64,000 nt of DNA, from positions 1 through 64,000 of the forward strand of contig JAHQIW010000461.1 in assembly GCA_019055375.1 (NCBI GenBank), read 5' to 3'. The translations under genes were made by a program, and so were the position numbers. Below are positions 43,713 through 56,279 of the stretch, piece after piece (the first letter of the stretch is position 1; each line of letters opens with the position of its first letter). Under the pieces are notes generated by a model. It did not search any database and had not been told where the DNA came from. It saw nothing but the letters and a program-made list of their open reading frames with translations. This DNA is from Parelaphostrongylus tenuis (Eukaryota > Nematoda > Chromadorea > Rhabditida > Metastrongylidae).

Positions 43713-46700
43713 TCTCTGATTAGTCAAAGGAAAGTTTTCCACAAAACCGAACGCGAGTCTCAAACCAAGCGTCTTAAATTTTCACGACGGCGCAATCGTT
43801 GCAAAAACCACTGATATTATAACGAGCACCACTGTGTCTGTCTGAACCATTCCCGTATTTCAGTAAATTAATCCTCAAGATACGAGTTTCCATGATAGAA
43901 AGTGGACCACAGGGGGCTTTGCGAAAGCAAAGTTTTACCTTGATGGAATAAAAATCTTTGAGTTAGTTAGCAAAAATCTACAAACCTGATTCATCTGTAG
44001 ATTCTCTTATAAGGGATTTTACTGGGGAAAATTCATTTACTTAAAATGTGATCTATAAATAGATTTGCTTGTCAAATTATGTAGCATGTAAACGCACCGA
44101 AACAAGAAGAAGAAAAACAACGGAATGTTTCATTTTTATTGAGTGAATCCTCATTTGATTTGCTCACTTTTATGCCCCCTAAACTAGCATCGTTACATGG
44201 AATATTCTTTTCTAAACAGGGATTGGTTAGTGATTCAGCCTATTAAAATGCAAGGTGGTATCTAATTGGATCAACTCCTCCAAAACTCCCTTGATATCAT
44301 GCGAAATGCCATTGCTTGGCTATTTCTAGGATTACAAGGAGAGTCGTCTCGACCAGTATTTTACAGCACTGAGGGAGGAAAAAGATTAAAATGGGCAGTC
44401 TAAATACTGTGCAATTATTCTTGCCTCTTACAATTCTTCACAACTCTTCACTGTGTGTTTTGACCCTTAACGTATATGTGGCTATCGTGGTCAAATCTTT
44501 TATATGTCAGCACATGAGATCGCTTTATTATCGTGTATTTATCATTATCATTTTTGTCATTATTATCACTATCAATTTGCTATAATCATATCATCATCAC
44601 TGTTATTTTTACTACTATAATGCCTGTTTTATATAGGTTGCTTTGATTCCATTATGAGAAAGTGATCATCGTTCGTATCTGTGCTCACAAGAAATCCCAA
44701 GTGACATCAATGGTTCATTTCATCGCATATAACACAACGCACGAAGCATATCGCTCGTCGACAGTCTATAGATTAGATGCAGACAAAACACGCATTTGCC
44801 ATAGAATACACTATATAGTAATTAGATATGGGTAATGGCTATTACCTAATGCTGTAGTTTACAAAACGAATGTTCCTTACCTTGCTACTAAACGCCATTT
44901 TGATGTTTTCTATAGATTTCACAAAAGGTTTACAATTGCTGCCATGACGTAATTGTACTTTACAATCAATGCTATAATCACGTCTGTGAGAATCTCTCGT
45001 CTTTTCGTGGTTGATACGTTAGGGGCTTACGTACGTTTCTGCGATATCGCCCGTCTCATCAATGCTACACCTTTTACTAGTAAACTTTACTTTGCACAAA
45101 GGATGAGGAGATGTGTTTTTGGTGACAACACTTAAAGATGTTATCACCATTTTCTTTGGTCTTGATTGCAAGGTGATCTCTACATATATTCACTACCAGC
45201 TGTAAGTCATCGACTGGAAAAATAGTGATAAAAAGTTTTCACGTGTATATCAAGGGAAAATTACGAATGGATTGATAGCAGGATTGAGAAGCAGTTTTAT
45301 TCGACAGTGCAGGTCTTGCTCCAATCTTCGAAAGCGAAAAGACATGCTAGACTGTAAATCAAGGAACAATAGCTGTACATATATGAGAATATTTTGTAAT
45401 CTATGACACCTTAAATTCAACCTGTGTAACCATCACACTGATTTACTTCCGTTTTCTCATGCAGTTTCGCCCACTAAGAAATAAACTTGAAAACCTTTGC
45501 AATGGTAATATCTCTAAGTTTGCGCATTTTCACCTCTGAACAGTGTACAGTCTCAGATCTTAGGGTACAGATTACTTTTACCAACCATGAATGAAGAAAC
45601 TAGATAGAATCTTTGTTCATCCTGATCGCGAGAACACTACTCCTAGTCAATGCGGAACGAATAATCAACAATTTCACATTGATTTGAACGTATTGGTCCG
45701 AAAGTATGCCGCCAATTTTCAGTTCATAGATAAGTTGCAGAGATTTCTTTAGCACACTGCATATACATATCCGACTGAAAACAAATCAGTGTGAAAAGAT
45801 CACATCAGATTTTGTAGACCTAATCATTAACAAAACTGTCTTTTTGGCTAATCTTTGTCTACTGTTTACACCCTGTAATGCGACACCAAAACACATCGTT
45901 TGGATATGAATTGATAGAATCATCAAGAAGATTAGTAGCTATTTAGTTGCATATCTATGGTTGGAGCTCGCTCAATCATAAGCTATTTCTTGACAAATAA
46001 ACGCTCCACACAATTTTCCTTTGGAGACCTTTTACTTGTCGTAATTCTATCTGTTTTGATGGGCATAAATAACTGACAAACTTGAGCGTTGAATAGCTGA
46101 TAACTTTCTAGAATTCTTTATAGTGCTGGAATTCAAACAACGGTGTAGTCGCAGAGTGTTCCCAAAGGCCGGCATCTTCTATCGCGTCTTCCACCGCATT
46201 CTCCGCTCGGTTCGCCACTTTTGTAGAGTGGCTCACCAACTTTGATGTGCCTAAGGTGCATAACAATCAGTTATGATAACAAATATTATATCTTCCAATA
46301 TGTGGCTTACGGTGCTCCACATTTGCAGATAAATATAAGATGTCTATTGTTACAATATGAATATGCACATCCGAGCGCTTTCGTTTCGCCGTTTGCCATC
46401 TGAAAATGTTTTGTCTGCTCATGTTATCAACATCATTTCATTACCAATCTATTATACTCAAAGTCAGATAGAATGTCTATTTTGTTTGCCTGCATATTAA
46501 GATGGTTCAGTCTGGTTAAGCAACTGGGTATTCCACGTTGTACAATACTAAATAGTATCACAAATCAACATCGTCGGCTTTGTCTTCGCTTTGCTTTAGA
46601 TATCCAGCCAAGTATTTTCGTAACTAACCTGAACTTGTGTAGGGTCGTTGGGGATTTTGGAGGGGTCGAATTTTTCTTGCCAAGCAACTTCCCTGTTTCC

Positions 46701-47450
46701 CACCAATTATTTATCTAAAAAGTGGAACATTGAACTACTTGGATCTGTATTTCCAAGAGCCAGTAATGTTTGTAAAGTGTTCAGATATAATATGTTAGAT
46801 TTTTTAGTTCTAAGTTCAGTCTTCTATTAGCGCTGATATGGAGAGTCCGTGATGTTTCTAGATCGACTTCTTCTAACCTCGGCAATAGCAGTTGAAAATA
46901 TTTTGTTTGATAAATGAGCTATTTCGCAAAATTGATCAAAACTTCATTCACCGACGTTCTCATATCTTCTATTTCTTAAGCTTTATTCAGTCGAATTATC
47001 ACGGTCGTTCAGCGTCACAATGTGAAATTTTTCATGGTCTTTCAAGTCGGAATTTACCCATCGGAGCATCGCTTGAATAAGGTAATTTCACTAATAATAG
47101 CATGATGCCGAAGTGAGAAGAAAGTTAATTTTCGAAATGTTCTGCTCTCCATCTACCTGACGATAATATCGATTTAGGGTAGACTGCCTAAAAAAGCATT
47201 GAGGAACAATTAGAGCAACGAATCTTGGATCAAAGGGTGCGACTAGTGAGTTTACTTCATTCAAGCGGCACTCCACTGAAAAAATTTGACTGAACGCGAA
47301 CGACTTTGAGGAGTACAATGCAAGCGCCACCATTTGTATACCTGCGGAGTCGAGACAGCTCATCTTTGAAGAATAAGAAAGAGATCGAAACGATAGCCAA
47401 AATAGGTCAACTGTATATCGTGTCTCCTTAGCTTAACCACTTGACACCTG
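43713..47450. other. Unassigned region right of the palindrome
   Basis: No recognisable gene. 44070-44400 is a diverged relative of the 42.6-kb insertion. 44520-44640 is low-complexity ATC/ATT-rich sequence. Near 46900-47110 there is weak similarity to 29990-30120. The short frame at 46473-46718 has no features I recognise. Confidence 0.45.
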
Positions 47451-47454
47451 TGAT

Positions 47455-48175
47455 CTGCCGCAGTGGTGATTGTGGAAAGACTTAAGTCAGTAAAACCACC
47501 AAATCTCCTACTGCATGCAAGAGCAGCACATGGAACCTCACTGTGGATTGGGCTCTACATCTTTCTTCTAGGATTCTGTAAAAAGATCGGACCATCAACC
47601 CAATGGTTCTCTTGTGCTGCGCTTGACATCTTGAAGAATCCAAGCGGTAACGGCTTTCGTTTACCGGTTGATTAGAACGCATAGCGTTCCCGGCCTCCCT
47701 TATCTTCAATAGTATGACTCATGAAACGGCATTTTGATTTCCAATCAATGACTTGAGTTGAAATTTGAGCCTTTCTCTTATTTGCGTAAAAGCATTATCC
47801 TATTAGCGGCCTATCTACGGCGCGTTCAACGACGCCAAGTAACCTTTCGTCCAACTTACGTAGTGGCAAAGTTTCTAATGCATATGCTGAGACAGTGATG
47901 AGTGTTGAGTCGAAAGTTGAGCACAGAGTTCGGTAGTCTCTGTTTTCTTCAATGAATTCTAGGTGCTCCTAAACGCGCTCATGATATTTCCTTCCGACCC
48001 TAGGTAGACGTAGCTGGAGCGCTCGGAGAGATTTATTTTATTGAAATTGAGTAGGACATTCAAAACCAATCAGTTCTTTATAAACATCGTTCCTTAATTT
48101 TTAGTCTCGAATAAGTCTTCTCACGGTTCTTCAAATTCGGTTAATAATTGTTCTGCCTAACTGATGTTTGACGAT
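47455..48175 (-). pseudogene. RTE retrotransposon 3' fragment
   Basis: Minus-strand text follows the 3' third of the RTE at 37.3-38.1 kb in order: 'ctaactgatg/ttctgcc' (SQAE block) near 48150, 'gacgtagctggagcgctcgg' near 48010 (SYVYLG block), 'caacgacgccaagtaacctttcg' near 47830, and a frame (47482-47709) resembling the DIKR(T)GRPPTRW region. Many stops and frameshifts are present. It is 5' truncated at the palm, like most LINE copies. Confidence 0.75.
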
Positions 48176-48373
48176 ATAAGAATGATGTCATAGCCAAGAA
48201 AAAGGTGTTAAAATCTTAACTATTCTCCCATTCTAATGCTTCCACAACAAGCTGGAGGATGACAGTAAGTGATTTGGAAAATGGAATTGCCTTTTCAAAA
48301 CCCTCTTCTTACGTCAATGTAATATCATAAGATGGCGATATTTTACTTGTGATATCATATCTTTATTCAGAAA

Positions 48374-48680
48374 CGCATGTGGCGCAGTGGTTAGCGGTGT
48401 TCCGCTTCGCACACAAGGTCGATGACTCGGTCTCGCGCTCACGACTACCCAAGCAATCCATCCCTCCGGGCTTGGTAAATTGATACGAGACTCGTCACAG
48501 ACTTGTCCAAGAGGATAAGCTGCATGACTCGATACAGCGGGAGTCCACCGAGAGTCATTTTAAAAGCCACGTATGCTTTCAATCACTTCAGAGAAAGTTA
48601 AAAATTGAAGACGAGTGCAAGGCACATCCCTCAGGGATTAACCAACGCCGAGAGCTATATCCTTTATCTTATTAGGGAAC
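48374..48680 (+). repeat. tRNA-derived SINE-like element, family 1, + copy
   Basis: Starts 'gcatgtggcgcagtggttag' (A box), then 'ggtcgatgactcggtctcgc' (B-box position), 'catccctccgggcttggtaaa', and ends 'gccgagagctatatccttta'. Full length relative to the 58.9-kb copy. The 3' end is a degenerate run of tatcctt. Confidence 0.8.
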
Positions 48681-50137
48681 TTTTGCGCATTTTGTAGAGG
48701 CGTCTCGACTGTGGAAGGCTCATGAGACGAATTCTAGATTGATTACCTTATAACTTTTGCAACCTATAGAGCTGAGACAAAGCTCTCTTGCACTCAGATG
48801 ATTCCCATGAATATAAAAGTGAACTTTATTTGACTTACCACAGTTATTATATGAGTGGTGGAGAATGGACTTTTATAGCTACTGGTAAATTTATTACTGC
48901 CGACATAGCCGAAGTCGGAGGTGCTTTTACACTCAAGTTAGATTTGGCAATCTCGTATGCCTCTTTCTCCAATTTGCAGTCATAACGCTGTAGATTCAAT
49001 GTAATTTTCAATCTGATTTTGAGTAAAGATGAGAGTTTTTTATTATGCAAATTTTTATCACCTATGGTTCACAGTGGATGCTTGTGGATAGACTTCTGCT
49101 CCAAATCCCAACCGAATACTGAGAAAGGAACTCTTTATTTTTTTAGAAGAAATTGTTGTTACAAAGCAGTTATTTATCAGTGGCATCAATTCTGCCAGGT
49201 GCCGTAGACTAATAAAAGCTTTTGTAAAATGGAAGATTTCCAGAATCAGACCTCTTCTGTTGGTGCTCAAGTTTGGCACTCGCTCTCAATTCCTCTCTCA
49301 TTGTCGTCTCACGGCATTCTGCTACATCTGGCGGTAAGGAAAACGTATACCGTGGTCACCATATCACCCAAAAGCTTGAGACAAGGATTATTTTGCAAAA
49401 AAGATTGAAAAAGAAGATTAACTGACGTGGTGGTAATGAGGAGCTGGCAAGCTGGGATTCCTAAACAATTCAATACAATTCCTAGAAATTTTTGCAAAAA
49501 TTTGTCGTCGTCTTCGGCACATTTTCTCCATGGCCGATTTTCCACTAAGAGACGACGATTTCTTTAGTGACAAAGTAGATTGGAGGTCGAACTATGAGAA
49601 AACCTTGCTTTTTTAATTTAAATGAATGGACCATTTTTATATAACATCTTGATAAAGTTGAAGCTATCGACTGTAGAAATTTTTGTAGATGAGAAATTCT
49701 CGCAGAAAACCTAAAGAAAGATACTATATTTGATGATTCAAAGAAGAACTCAGGGATCTATGGATAATTGTTTGCTGAATAAATATTTCAAGCAGAATAT
49801 CAACGACATCATTAGAAGGTTTAAAAAATTTAGGTCAGAAATATTATCCAAGCAAGTGCTCTACAACTTGATGATTGTGGGATTTATGAAGGCTTATTAC
49901 GACTGCGTACTAAAAGCCACACCATAAATGGTTCTTGAAAAGTCAGATATTGAGAAAAATGTGTTTTTTAATTCAATCTATATATGTATATATAGACAGA
50001 ATGTAGAAAGTAAGAAATGAAGATACGCTGATTGTTTATTGATGTGGCCTTCGTCTTGAAAAGTGGAAATTTTGAAGACTCCTGGGTGATCTTTTTTACT
50101 AAAAAAGACCAGTACAGGAGGTCAAATAAAATTCTTT

Positions 50138-50265
50138 TTATTTAACCTCTTTTATCGGTGGTATGATGTTTCAATTATATACCCAATAATGTAGAGTGAT
50201 GCGCAAAATTTTCGCGTCAGCCAGGATTAGAGCCCGCACCTCACTCATTCCGGAAGCGCGGAACA
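50138..50265 (-). repeat. tRNA-derived SINE-like element, family 3, partial copy
   Basis: Minus strand: 'gtgcgggctctaatcctggc' (B-box position), 'tgcgcatcactctacatta', 'catcataccaccgat'. Same order as 12470-12625. The A-box end is degraded. Confidence 0.55.
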
Positions 50266-51119
50266 AAGGCTTATAACTAAAATTTAGTAGTTATCCGATA
50301 GATTGAGAAACGACGATTCTAAATATAGACTTGATTTTTGAACTGGATGGCAAATGTACGCTTTTGAAGCGCTGTAAAAACGGTGCTAAACATTCCGTTT
50401 TGCCTTCGGGCTGCTTCACGTGCCTCACTATCGTTTATACCTAATTTTTCAAAAAATTTTCAATAATCGTTCGGTAGTTCAGTAAGCATTGATCCTGAAA
50501 ACTAATTTGTTTTCTCTCAAGTGATTTTTCTGTGCGTCGTAACAAGAGCATTAAGATTGCGTTTCACTCTCTGAGGAAACAACCCGTTGCTTGAACTTTA
50601 CAGTAAGATATGATCGTATAATGAATTTCGTACGCTGGAGACTACCTATGATAAGAAAAAACCGATACTTTGCTAAAAGCCTTCTTTAATAATGGATTCT
50701 TTTTCACCTTAGCGCAGTAGTCACAAAAAGCACCTACATTGTAATGACTATCATAATGTCCTTCTGGGCGAAATCCCACCAATCAATTGCATTAAAGATC
50801 TACGAGTTTTGATAAGAGAAATAGAAGACCAAGACGTTATGTGAGCCGTAGGGAAGCAAATTTTTGTTTCGAAGGCGAAAAATCTTCAACCTAATCAACA
50901 AAAACTTGAACTTATGAATGGATTTCGCTCAAGATTTTCACTTCGTACACGAGATTTCAGTCCAATAATTGGATATGGTATGACATTGTTTGACTAAGTT
51001 TTAAGAGGCAAGCTATCAAAACGTTAGTCATCGATTTTGAACGAACAAATACCACTTCAGTGCAAGTTTTATTCAAAAAAGGACATTTTGTTAGTTATTT
51101 CTTAAATCATGTCGAGGTC

Positions 51120-51185
51120 TGGTGATAGGCGCTTTTGGAATTCTTTGGTTGACTTTCCGAGGTGCTTGTCATCTTCAGAGCTGAT
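51120..51185 (-). ncRNA. PLE-type hammerhead-like relic
   Basis: Minus strand: AGCU, CUGAAGA, UGACAAGCACCUCG, GAAAG, UCAACC. The core CUGAAGA and GAAA are present, but stem II is poor and the C after GAAA is missing. Confidence 0.3.
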
Positions 51186-54002
51186 GATTCAAGCCGACTG
51201 TTGATAATAAAGTTAATGGAATATGTTTATAGCCAAAATGTACTAGTTAAGACCTGGAAGCTGACACTAAATTCGCACCATCGGTATCGGATTCAGTGCC
51301 TGTCGTCGCGATTCTGTCAAACATATCTAAACTTACCGCAATGAGAAAGAGAAGATTGACGAAGGCGTTCGTCTGTGCAGAAGGATATTCCAATTGAACA
51401 GGGCATTTTCGCATGTACTAAACTCGTATTTTTTCTTGGTATGGGCTTTGTTTAGCTATCGATTCTCTTTTTCCTCTTAGACTGATGGTGTGATCAGTAA
51501 AATGCAATCACCGAAATGAACCTCTCTGTTCTGTGTGTCATGAGCAGATTTTTTTCAGGAACCAGATAAACTATTGCAGATTTCATAACACATCATATCA
51601 GGAGATGAACGTATCCACTTGCGTTGTGTCTCAGCTTTCATTATTATGCTGCTAATTTTCCTGCTAACTCGCTTTATAAAGAATTCATGAGCGAAGTACT
51701 TCGGTCAAAAATGAAATGATGAAGGTGGAATAAAAGAAAAGGAATTACAACTGCTGGTTTCTTTAGCGAACTATTTCAACCAACTATTTCGATAGCATGA
51801 AGAAATCCTCTGACGCCTGTTTTCTATACGTAAGGGTCGTCAGCCAGGTCATGATTAAAAAAGGATGGAAAACATACTTGGATCTGAGAATATTGAAATC
51901 GATCACTACACAAAAAAGTGTGTACACATAAGCGTTTTTTGCAATGTTAAATTAAGACACGCTGAGTAGCAGGTGGATTTTTGTGTTTCGTTTTCTCTCA
52001 ATAAAGTACGATCTTGACGGTTTAGTGGAATTAGGTGCATTTGTATTCAAGAGAACTATCAACTGAGAAAAAAATTAGGATTAAAACGTAACCACAATCA
52101 GTTGGCATCCGCCATTTTTCTAATGGTCTCGTTTCGTTTTCCAGATGACCAATTGAACACCGTGCTTGCAATTTAATTCTCAATTTTTCTATTAAAAGGG
52201 AAAGATATTTCGTTTTGCTAAAATTATTCGTCCCGACAATGTTGTGTTCCCAGAGCATAATTCACCAGAAATGAATTGCTTGAACGAACTTTTGAACTAA
52301 CGTTCTTGTGCTATTCCTTCTGTGAGTGGGATTCACGTGCACCATTTCTTGTCCCGATGAAAGGCACGTGGAAAGGTTTATTAGCAAAGCATCTGCGGAT
52401 GCTTTCATGATCATCATCAAAAGTTGTGCTAGCTCTAACACATTTTTTAGATTTTTACCTCATCGGCATTGTTCAAGTTTATCCACTTTGAGCATAGTGT
52501 CGTATTTCGAACACTGCCTTGTTTCTTCAAAATTTTGGCTAATCATTGCAGATGACCGAAGTGAACTGCGAACATCTCCTCTGGTCCTAAGGCGATTATC
52601 GTAAAAGACTCTAGCGTACTTCGAGAATTTTTTTATATTCATTACAAACATTCATTACAAACATCTTTTGTCGATTCCTAACTTTATATGGCTAGTCTAT
52701 GTTCCGCTTCCCAAATTCTCAACACTTTTTGGTCAAATCAATCGTTTTTCTTTCAAAGAATTCAATCAATTTTCTACTAGATGACTTCTTTTGAGCGAAG
52801 TTACAGAAACAGTTGATAGGGAAGGTGTTGCTCCATGCGTTTTACCAATCATGAGCAATCGAATGTAAATCACAGCAAGAATAAGTGATCTTTCCACCTG
52901 GTGTGCAGTGATACATCTTTGCCTCGCTACCCTTAGCTGTAAGGGTGAACCGACAGACCTGTGCTACTGACGAGGTGTGCAAGAACACTGTAACGTACGT
53001 CTAGCATTAACGATGCCATACTAAACCTCTCAAGACTTAAAGAATCTATCAGACTAAGTCGGATTCTAAGCGAAGTCTCGAAAAAGTTGCTCAGAAGGAA
53101 TTCAGTTAATCAGCCATCCAATCACCAATATGCTCAATGGCATGCTATTACTGCTGAGCAGAGAATGGATCCTTTCTCCCAAAGAATGAAGATGGAGAGC
53201 AAAGAAGGCGATGAGGTCTTTTTGGACCCGCTTGCGGTCTTTAACACTTTCGGGACCACCAATTGTAATCGCCACGTGCAGTGTAAACCGCAGCCGATAC
53301 GCGTTTTTTGTTATTTAATGAGGGTTTTTTCGCCGTTGCAAGAGATAATTTATGGCTTCTCGTTCTATTTCGATACTTCATGACTTTTTCCGCATAATCG
53401 TATGCTTTTTGTGCAGATATAATGTTTATGTTTGATCAAAAAGCTCTCTTTTATTACGCAATCACGACGATCAATCAAGTGTAACAGCTTGTACAAGGAA
53501 TATAGTGATATGAATGTATCAATCATGATATATTTCATTATACACAACATTTAAGAGTTATAATAAAGATTGAAAACAGGAAAAGAATGTTTATTTTGTC
53601 AAAAAAGATGTTACACAGTGCATGCGATGCCAAGTCAATGATAATGAAACGTAAAAAACCCTTTTGGGACCAAGCTTTCTATGGTGGAGAAAGCTTTTTC
53701 TCTAATTTTTTAGTAGTTACTTGATAGTTTGAATTATGGCGATTACGATTCTCAGATGGTTCTTAAAAATATTCAGTGCATTGTAACAGCGAAAACAAAG
53801 TTGTGTTTCAAATTCGGTTTTCCTTATTCGTTCGGTTATGGCCTACGAAGCTTTGCGCTCAAAGTTCAGCAGCCGTTTGATGTCATTAATTAATGGAAAT
53901 TCTAGAGCAAATTTCTTCTTGCAAAGAGTTTTTACAGAATGTTGTGAGAATAAAAAGAAAAATACGTTTCGCCCTCAGAGCTTTCTTTGCCCATAAGACA
54001 CA

Positions 54003-54022
54003 CATATATATATATATATACA
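54003..54022. repeat. TA dinucleotide run
   Basis: About nine TA units in a row, preceded by cacaca. A typical microsatellite. Confidence 0.9.
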
Positions 54023-54805
54023 TCAAAACCATATAAGCATATAGAGCTAATTGTGTTGAATCAAATTACAGGAATAAATTTGGACATCTTCTTGTGACAG
54101 ACTAAATATTTTTGAATAAATAACAAGAATCGCTTTCATTCTTATGGAGCTGCGCTCAAAGATTTCACTTGCTGCCACAGAACGCTTGCTTTTTTTTATT
54201 CATTTGGAAAATTTTTCACCGTCTTGGATAAATTTTAATATTTAATGTAAATAGCGTAGCAGTAAAAAGCATAGATGCAGGATGATGCTGCTTGAACTGC
54301 GCAGTTTGGGAGGAAACACGTACAACTCTTTCCATACGCAAGCACAGGCACAACTCCCATGATCGCTTGGTGAATCTCAGACAGTATTGTGATAGACCCA
54401 ATGGAAGGCTTATTGCCGAGGGTCTACTGCTAAAAAAAGCGCACTTGATCGGGACGTGTAACATTTCACAAAACGATTCAAAGTGTTTGCTTTTTGCGCA
54501 AAAGAGGTCGGTCAGAAAGTTTTCGAGCCAGGGAAAACTTTCACCTTTTTATTTAAAATTTTCAATTGACCATTCTGCGCATCCAACCAATGTGCTCTAG
54601 AACGCATTCTTCATGATGGCATCGAAATAGCTTCAATCGATCAGCGTCACAATTTTTTTCACTGAGTGTGCTCCACTGCTTCTAGCTTGGTGTTTATTGA
54701 AGACTCGTCCTCTTATACACGTCGTAGAATACTGGTTGAGAAGAGCTGCTTGCAGTATAATCTTTCTTATATAAGCTTGTAGCGCAAGTGTCAATAACAA
54801 TTCTT

Positions 54806-54846
54806 CCGGCCAACGTTTCCTCACGTTTCGTCTTCTTCAGAGCCAA
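54806..54846 (-). ncRNA. Hammerhead-ribozyme-like motif, 54.8-kb copy
   Basis: Minus strand: UUGGCU (stem I), CUGAAGA (fits CUGANGA), AG-ACG-AAA-CGU-GAG (3-bp stem II, not flush), GAAAC, GU, U at the cleavage position (allowed), GGCCGG. UUGGCU and GGCCGG pair over six positions using G-U pairs. Stem III is again only AC/GU. No PLE coding sequence is nearby, so this may be a solo PLE end. Confidence 0.5.
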
Positions 54847-54849
54847 TTT

Positions 54850-55560
54850 GGATCACTCGTTCACTGTCGTTTGTCCTCGTTGTGGAACATCGCCTTCTAT
54901 TTGCTCAGATAATTAGCTAAATGGCATGCGATTGAATCTATGTATGAGGTTGAGTCAGGTTCGGCATTCGAGCGGTGCTTTAGTAAAGAAGGTTCCACTC
55001 AAGCGAGACAAAGATGAAGCTGCACAATGAGGACGAACGGCAGTGAATGACCGAGTTAAATGATCGGGTATAAAGAAGATATAATCCTTCTAAAAGTTAG
55101 CAGAATAAAAAATGCTATTAACACCTCTTGTTACTTTGCTAATCAACAAGCGAAAAATAATTAATTCAATGCCACGGTGAGAAAAAAGCCGGTTTACATT
55201 ATCTCCCTGAAGTTTCGAGAGTAGCCAGATTGAGGCGTTTCGTACGCTCATCGTCTGCTTGCGGAAGAGATCAACCACGCGCCGAGTATCATTAACCACT
55301 CGGCTACAGTTCCCTATGATATCGCAGTTGATGGTCATAAAAAGGAAGTTCAGGAATTGAACCACTGAAAATTCTTTTTCTTTGTCCCATTTTATCAATC
55401 ACCTTTCATGCGGACGAAAACATTGCCATTCCGATGCCGACGTGCTATCAATAATATCTCCAATTTCTAATGAAAAAAATTAGTCGCGCGACACAGAGCA
55501 AAGCGGACCGACGAGCAAATGGGATTTTTCTTCTCATTCCAGCGAGAAAGGAGACTGCCC
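54850..55560. other. Unassigned region
   Basis: Contains an open frame of 102 codons on the minus strand (55090-55398) without recognisable motifs. Nothing else seen. Confidence 0.4.
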
Positions 55561-55569
55561 GGTGGGCTC

Positions 55570-55915
55570 ATCAAGGCAAGCCTTATAGAAAAATACGATT
55601 TTGACTCGTATAAAAGTGAGCGGTCCGAATGGATAATCATTTCACCGCGATGAACGCCCTTGTTACTCTTGTTCTTCTTGCTTCTGCTTGTTCAGATGTA
55701 TTTGACTCATTCGCATTAACATGCACTGAATATGATGCATACGGTGTGAAAGTGATTCTGTTTTCATATTTAATCAAACGCATTTCGGCTATTATCAGAT
55801 TTTGTTGCAAGATTATCAGCAACTGACTCAAGTCGTCGTCTTTGAAGAGGATTAATTGCGGTGATGTTATAGTAAATTACAATAAAATTGAGTGATCTAC
55901 AGATATTTGGTACCG
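55570..55915 (+). pseudogene. Fragment of an unknown small secreted-type protein, copy 2
   Basis: Second copy of the segment at 10010-10345. The frame 55629-55826 starts MDNHFTAMNALVTLVLLAS, with a hydrophobic stretch and small residues (ASACS) typical of a signal peptide, then SDVFDSFALTCTEYDAYGVKV. The frames diverge afterwards, but the end VNYNKIE-stop is shared in another frame with YNNIE-stop of copy 1, implying a frameshift here. The upstream block ('cgattttgactcgta') is shared too, so the duplication covers flanking DNA. It could be one exon of a real gene with intron boundaries I misplace; the product is unknown. Confidence 0.4.
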
Positions 55916-56120
55916 CGGAAGAACTGCTACTTCTGAACGCGTAAGCAGGACTTTTGGCAAAGCTGTTTTTTGTGCATATCAATAAGTATAGTAGATTCTA
56001 GACTATCGCAGTCTTACCGAGCTTGATGCACGTCGCTCAGTGATCAAAAGTAATAAATTAAAGTATTTTAGCTATGCAAACGTTCTACTTTAATATAACT
56101 ATGACTTGGTCGGGTAAATG

Positions 56121-56275
56121 TGCCTCGGTGGTGTAGTGGTTAGAGCACGCGTCACCGGATAGGACGAAACTCGGGATCGATTCCCGCCTGAGGCAGTGTC
56201 TTTGCTCACCACTCAATTCTCTAAGTTATATAAGTAACATCATAACACTGCGAAATAAGCAGTAGAAATACTATG
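56121..56275 (+). repeat. tRNA-derived SINE-like element, family 2, copy 2
   Basis: 56121-56195 is tRNA-like: ends TGCCTCG/TGAGGCA pair over seven positions, A box 'tggtgtagtggttagagc', B box 'gggatcgattccc' with a 4-bp T stem. The anticodon arm does not fold properly. The body 'gtctttgctcaccactcaa' to 'catcataacactgcgaaat' is shared with 11681-11820, so this is a SINE and not a tRNA gene. Confidence 0.65.
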
Positions 56276-56279
56276 ATTT

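Larger units (their letters stand above)
48690..54800. other. Long unassigned stretch
   Basis: No gene recognised. A family 3 SINE-like copy lies at 50138-50265. A PLE-type hammerhead-like relic is near 51120-51180. TA dinucleotide runs lie near 49977-49998 and 54003-54022. The frame at 49309-49545 (-) is open for 78 codons but has no homology I know. If a host exon hides here I cannot demonstrate it. Confidence 0.4.

Noticed and set aside
48374..48450. tRNA gene on the + strand
   Set aside because: It belongs to a 300-bp repeat with three copies and no proper cloverleaf.
49309..49545. Possible host exon (78 codons, minus strand)
   Set aside because: No recognisable motif, no clear splice sites joined to further coding sequence; left as unassigned.
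56121..56195. Functional tRNA gene
   Set aside because: The acceptor ends pair and the A and B boxes are good, but the anticodon arm does not fold and the downstream body is shared with the 11.7-kb repeat, so it is a SINE head.
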